Source of the DNA: an uncultured Faecalibacterium sp.
GTDB taxonomy: Bacteria > Bacillota > Clostridia > Oscillospirales > Ruminococcaceae
Assembly: GCA_945982465.1 (NCBI GenBank)
Contig: CAMFSB010000047.1
Coordinates: 1 to 9,044, forward strand
Length of the DNA: 9,044 bases
Reading direction: 5' to 3'
Positions 6,908 through 9,044 of this stretch are shown here, one piece after another. Both the position numbers and the translations under genes were made by a program. Every line of letters begins with the position of its first letter. Position 1 is the first letter of the stretch. The notes beneath the pieces were generated by a model, which had not been told where the DNA came from, did not search any database, and saw only the letters and a list, made by a program, of their open reading frames with translations.

Positions 6908-6944
6908 AGACGGCGGAATTGCCAAAAAACCGCGTATACACTGC

Positions 6945-6969
6945 AAAAAATCCGTATGGCCTGCCGGAT
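6945..6969 (-). terminator. Weak hairpin terminator after mtaB
   Basis: On the minus strand ATCCG (6969-6965) pairs with CGGAT (6954-6950) across a 10-base loop, followed at once by a T run (the plus-strand A run 6945-6949 extends the paired A at 6950). It begins 11 bases after the mtaB stop. The stem is short, but position and T tract are right. Confidence 0.45.
6952..6967 (-). repeat. 16-base repeat, copy 2 (inside mtaB terminator hairpin)
   Basis: The minus strand reads CCGGCAGGCCATACGG, identical to the plus-strand sequence at 5117-5132. Here it forms most of the weak hairpin after mtaB. Confidence 0.6.
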
Positions 6970-6980
6970 GCAGCGGCGGC

Positions 6981-8276
6981 TTACACCAGCTCGGCCCGCA
7001 CGCGGCGGCCGTCGTACTCGCCCAGCCGCACCCGCACGATCTCGCCGCTGGCGTGGCCCGGGGCGGCCACCGCCACCGGAACATACAGCCGCGTGTAGCC
7101 GGTAAACACCGTGCCGGAAAGCGGCGTTTCCAGCAGCACCTCGTCCTCGGTGCCGCGCAAAGCTGCCAGCTGCTCCGTGCGGATCGCCTCGGCCGCGGCG
7201 TTCATGCGGCGGCTGCGGGCCTGCTTTTCCTGTTCGTGCACCTGATCGGGGAAATTGTACGCCGGCGTGCCGGAACGGCGCGAATAGGGGAATACATGCA
7301 CCTTTAAAAAGCCTACCTTGCGCAAAAACGCGCAGCTCTGCTCAAAATCGGCTTCGGTCTCGCCCGGGAAACCGCAGATGCAGTCGGTGGTAAAGCTGAC
7401 ATTGTGCGCGCCAAAGGCGGCGCGCAGCTTGTTCACCACGTCCAGGTACTGTTCGGCGGTATACACGCGGCGCATGCGGCGCAGCGTGGCCGTGCAGCCG
7501 CTTTGCAGGCTGAGATGGAACTGGGGGCACAGCTTTTTCACCCGGCTCAGCCGCCCAATGGCCTCGTCGGTCAGCAGGTCCGGGTCCAGGCTTCCCAGCC
7601 GGATGCGCTCGATGCCCTCCACCTGCGCGCAGCGCTCCACCAGCTTGATCAGGCTGGTGCCGGTATCCTGCCCGTAGCTGGGCAGCGAAATAGCGCTGAG
7701 CACCACCTCGCGGTAGCCGGCGGCCGCCAGCGTGCGCAGCTCGGCCAGAATGCTCTGCTCGCTGCGGCTGCGCACAGCGCCGCGCGCGCGGGGGATCACG
7801 CAGTAGGCGCACTGGCGGTTGCAGCCGTCCTCGACCTTGATAAACGCGCGGGTGTGGCTTTCAAAGCGCTCCACGGGCAGCTCCTCAAAGGCTTCGTCCC
7901 GGGTATGGGGGCGAATATCCACAATGCGCTCGTGCCCGTCCAGCAGCTTGTGCACGTTTTGCAAAATCGAGCGCCGGTCGCCGTTGCCGCAGACCAGGTC
8001 CGCCTCCAAAAAGCGCTCCGCCTCGGCCGGAAACGCCTGCGGGTAGCAGCCGGTCAGCACGGTGACGGCGCCGGGGTTTTCGCGTTTGGCGCGGCGCAGC
8101 CACTTGCGGCTTTTCTGGTCGCCGAAATTGGTAACGGTGCAGCTGTTCACAATGTAAACATCTGCCTGCTCGCCCTCAGGCACCACGGTATAGCCGTTCT
8201 GGCGGAACAAGTACTCCAGCGCGCCGGTCTCGTTCAGGTTGACCTTGCAGCCAAGCGTATAAAAACAAACTCGCAT
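6981..8276 (-). CDS. mtaB: tRNA (t6A37-C2) methylthiotransferase MtaB, radical SAM
   Basis: This enzyme adds a methylthio group to N6-threonylcarbamoyladenosine at position 37 of ANN-decoding tRNAs, giving ms2t6A and improving decoding accuracy. The 431-residue protein has the standard three domains. The N-terminal MTTase (UPF0004) domain has cluster ligands Cys10 (FYTLGCKVN), Cys46 (VNSCTVTN) and Cys77 (LTGCYPQ). The radical SAM domain has C152-x3-C156-x2-C159 in EDGCNRQCAYCVIPRARG, then LQSG (257-260) and TTDCICGFPGETEADF. A TRAM-like RNA-binding end covers about 377-431. FYTLGCKVN and SCTVTN point to MtaB rather than MiaB or RimO. The start at 8276 is chosen because MRVCFYTLGC matches the family's N-terminus and a GGGAGAGGGA site lies just upstream. 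The frame is open to 8870, but that extension crosses the promoter and runs antisense to the carboxypeptidase gene. The usual LTGIHLGSYG segment reads LSAISLPSYG. Confidence 0.94.
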   Translation of the reverse strand: MRVCFYTLGCKVNLNETGALEYLFRQNGYTVVPEGEQADVYIVNSCTVTNFGDQKSRKWLRRAKRENPGAVTVLTGCYPQAFPAEAERFLEADLVCGNGDRRSILQNVHKLLDGHERIVDIRPHTRDEAFEELPVERFESHTRAFIKVEDGCNRQCAYCVIPRARGAVRSRSEQSILAELRTLAAAGYREVVLSAISLPSYGQDTGTSLIKLVERCAQVEGIERIRLGSLDPDLLTDEAIGRLSRVKKLCPQFHLSLQSGCTATLRRMRRVYTAEQYLDVVNKLRAAFGAHNVSFTTDCICGFPGETEADFEQSCAFLRKVGFLKVHVFPYSRRSGTPAYNFPDQVHEQEKQARSRRMNAAAEAIRTEQLAALRGTEDEVLLETPLSGTVFTGYTRLYVPVAVAAPGHASGEIVRVRLGEYDGRRVRAELV

Positions 8277-8342
8277 AACAGTCCCTCTCCCATAGGCGGT
8301 GCGCGGCCCCTGGGCCGGGGCGGGGCGCGCCGCAGTGATTTT

Positions 8343-8371
8343 ATTATACCGGAACCGGGATGAAAGCACAA
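8343..8371 (-). promoter_or_regulatory. Candidate sigma-A promoter of mtaB
   Basis: On the minus strand TTGTGC (8371 to 8366) lies 17 bases from a perfect TATAAT (8348 to 8343). The predicted start near 8336 leaves a GC-rich leader of about 60 bases before the mtaB ATG. Good spacing and a perfect -10 make this the best promoter in the region. Confidence 0.7.
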
Positions 8372-8381
8372 CCTGCCCGCA

Positions 8382-8387
8382 TACAAT
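8382..8387 (+). promoter_or_regulatory. Possible -10 for the D-Ala-D-Ala carboxypeptidase gene
   Basis: TACAAT is a five-of-six match to the -10 consensus and lies 39 bases before the ATG, with no clear -35 at 16-18 bases upstream. Any -35 would overlap the mtaB -35 at 8366-8371, so the two divergent promoters would compete or share control. Confidence 0.35.
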
Positions 8388-8426
8388 GCACTGACTGAAA
8401 CTTTCACACGGCGAGGGGAAATCAAG

Positions 8427-9044
8427 ATGGACAAACGAAATCTTGCGCTTATTTGCGTTGCGGCGCTCACGTTCTGGCTGTTTGCCCTGGCGTTCGGCAC
8501 GGCAAACGGGTACGGCCTGTGCGCCCGGGCGGACGCGGCTTCGCAGGCTGCCGCTGCGCAGGCGGCGGAACCGGAACCGCTGGCGGCGGACAGCCCGGCC
8601 GACGCTGCCGCTGCGCTGCCGGCTGCCGATCCGCTGGCGGCCGATGGGGCCGCTCTGCCCGCCGCGGCCGATGGCCAGCCCGGCCTTGCGCTGAACTGCC
8701 GCGCGGCGGTTTTGATCGATCAGGCCACGGGCACGGTGCTCTATGAAATGAACGCCGACGAGCAGATGCCCATTGCCTCCATCACCAAGGTGATGACCCT
8801 GCTGCTGACCTTTGAAGCCATCCACGCGGGCAGGATCGGGTATGAGGATTACGTGCCCATCAGCGAACACGCCTATGGGATGGGCGGCAGCCAGATCTGG
8901 CTGGAGCCGGGCGAGCAGTTCACGCTGGAGCAGCTGCTAAAGGCCATCTGTGTGTGCAGCGCCAACGACGCGGCGGTCGCCGTGGCGGAATTTGTGGGCG
9001 GCTCCGAGCCGGTGTTCGCCGAAATGATGAACGCCCGCGCGGCG
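8427..9044 (+). CDS. Secreted D-alanyl-D-alanine carboxypeptidase (DacF/PBP5-like, peptidase S11), 3' truncated by window
   Basis: This is the first 206 residues of a low-molecular-mass penicillin-binding protein, which trims the terminal D-Ala from peptidoglycan pentapeptides outside the membrane. Residues 1-29 form a signal peptide: MDKR, then a hydrophobic core rich in Leu, Ala and Phe. Residues 33-85 are an Ala/Pro/Asp-rich low-complexity linker before the catalytic domain. The catalytic domain starts near LNCRAAVLIDQATGTVLYE, with the active-site motif SITK (Ser118, Lys121) and the SAN motif (Ser178-Asn180). The KTG motif and C-terminal part lie beyond the window. A GAGGGG site about 8 bases upstream fixes the ATG at 8427. 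The frame runs to the window edge without a stop. Family is sure; the subtype (DacA, DacB or DacF) is not, because the C-terminal domain is missing. It diverges from mtaB. Confidence 0.93.
   Translation, partial: MDKRNLALICVAALTFWLFALAFGTANGYGLCARADAASQAAAAQAAEPEPLAADSPADAAAALPAADPLAADGAALPAAADGQPGLALNCRAAVLIDQATGTVLYEMNADEQMPIASITKVMTLLLTFEAIHAGRIGYEDYVPISEHAYGMGGSQIWLEPGEQFTLEQLLKAICVCSANDAAVAVAEFVGGSEPVFAEMMNARAA

Noticed and set aside
7404..8363. 319-codon open frame antisense to mtaB
   Set aside because: It has no recognisable motifs and Ala/Gln/His-rich composition, and it lies opposite an intact radical SAM gene.
8277..8870. N-terminal extension of the mtaB frame
   Set aside because: It crosses the mtaB promoter and ribosome site and lies antisense to the carboxypeptidase. 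The translated extension is Arg/Gly/Gln-rich without homology, while the family N-terminus begins exactly at 8276.
1..9044. Mobile element, CRISPR, defence or tRNA-associated island
   Set aside because: I looked for transposase or integrase motifs, regularly spaced repeats, tRNA-like cloverleafs and flanking direct repeats and saw none. All intergenic gaps are under 300 bases and hold promoters or terminators.

Overview
The window is about 9 kb of GC-rich, mostly coding chromosomal DNA. The gene set suggests a strictly anaerobic fermenting member of the Clostridia, most likely an Oscillospiraceae/Ruminococcaceae gut bacterium of the Faecalibacterium/Gemmiger/Subdoligranulum type. The indicators are a divergent clostridial-type second type IIA topoisomerase, a stand-alone group B [FeFe]-hydrogenase, an MtaB-type tRNA methylthiotransferase, a DacF-like D,D-carboxypeptidase and strong AGGAGG-like ribosome binding sites. 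The lineage is inferred from protein motifs and was not tested by a search.

Left third (1-3410, plus strand): the 3' end of a topoisomerase B subunit (TOPRIM part), then its A subunit 15 bases later, then rlmH 49 bases later. The three genes look like one operon and end at a strong hairpin terminator at 3352-3408. Middle (3479-6707, minus strand): a GPH-family sugar/cation symporter with its own promoter, and upstream of it a monocistronic group B [FeFe]-hydrogenase with its own terminator, an extended -10 promoter and a GC-rich leader of roughly 130 bases. Right third: mtaB (minus strand, 6981-8276) and the start of a secreted D-Ala-D-Ala carboxypeptidase (plus strand, from 8427, cut by the window end). 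These two diverge from a 150-base region in which the candidate promoter elements interleave.

Most genes are housekeeping: DNA topology, ribosome and tRNA modification, cell-wall remodelling, sugar import and disposal of fermentation electrons as H2. No phage, insertion sequence, CRISPR array, tRNA, rRNA or defence system is visible. No intergenic stretch exceeds 300 bases (161, 262, 273 and 150 bases for the four largest), and all four carry recognisable promoters or hairpins.

I do not see a previously undescribed multi-gene system. The points most worth a second look are the non-canonical motifs of the topoisomerase pair, including alanine at the main quinolone-contact position; the hydrogenase and its regulatory region; and a 16-base sequence shared in inverted orientation by two intergenic terminator regions.
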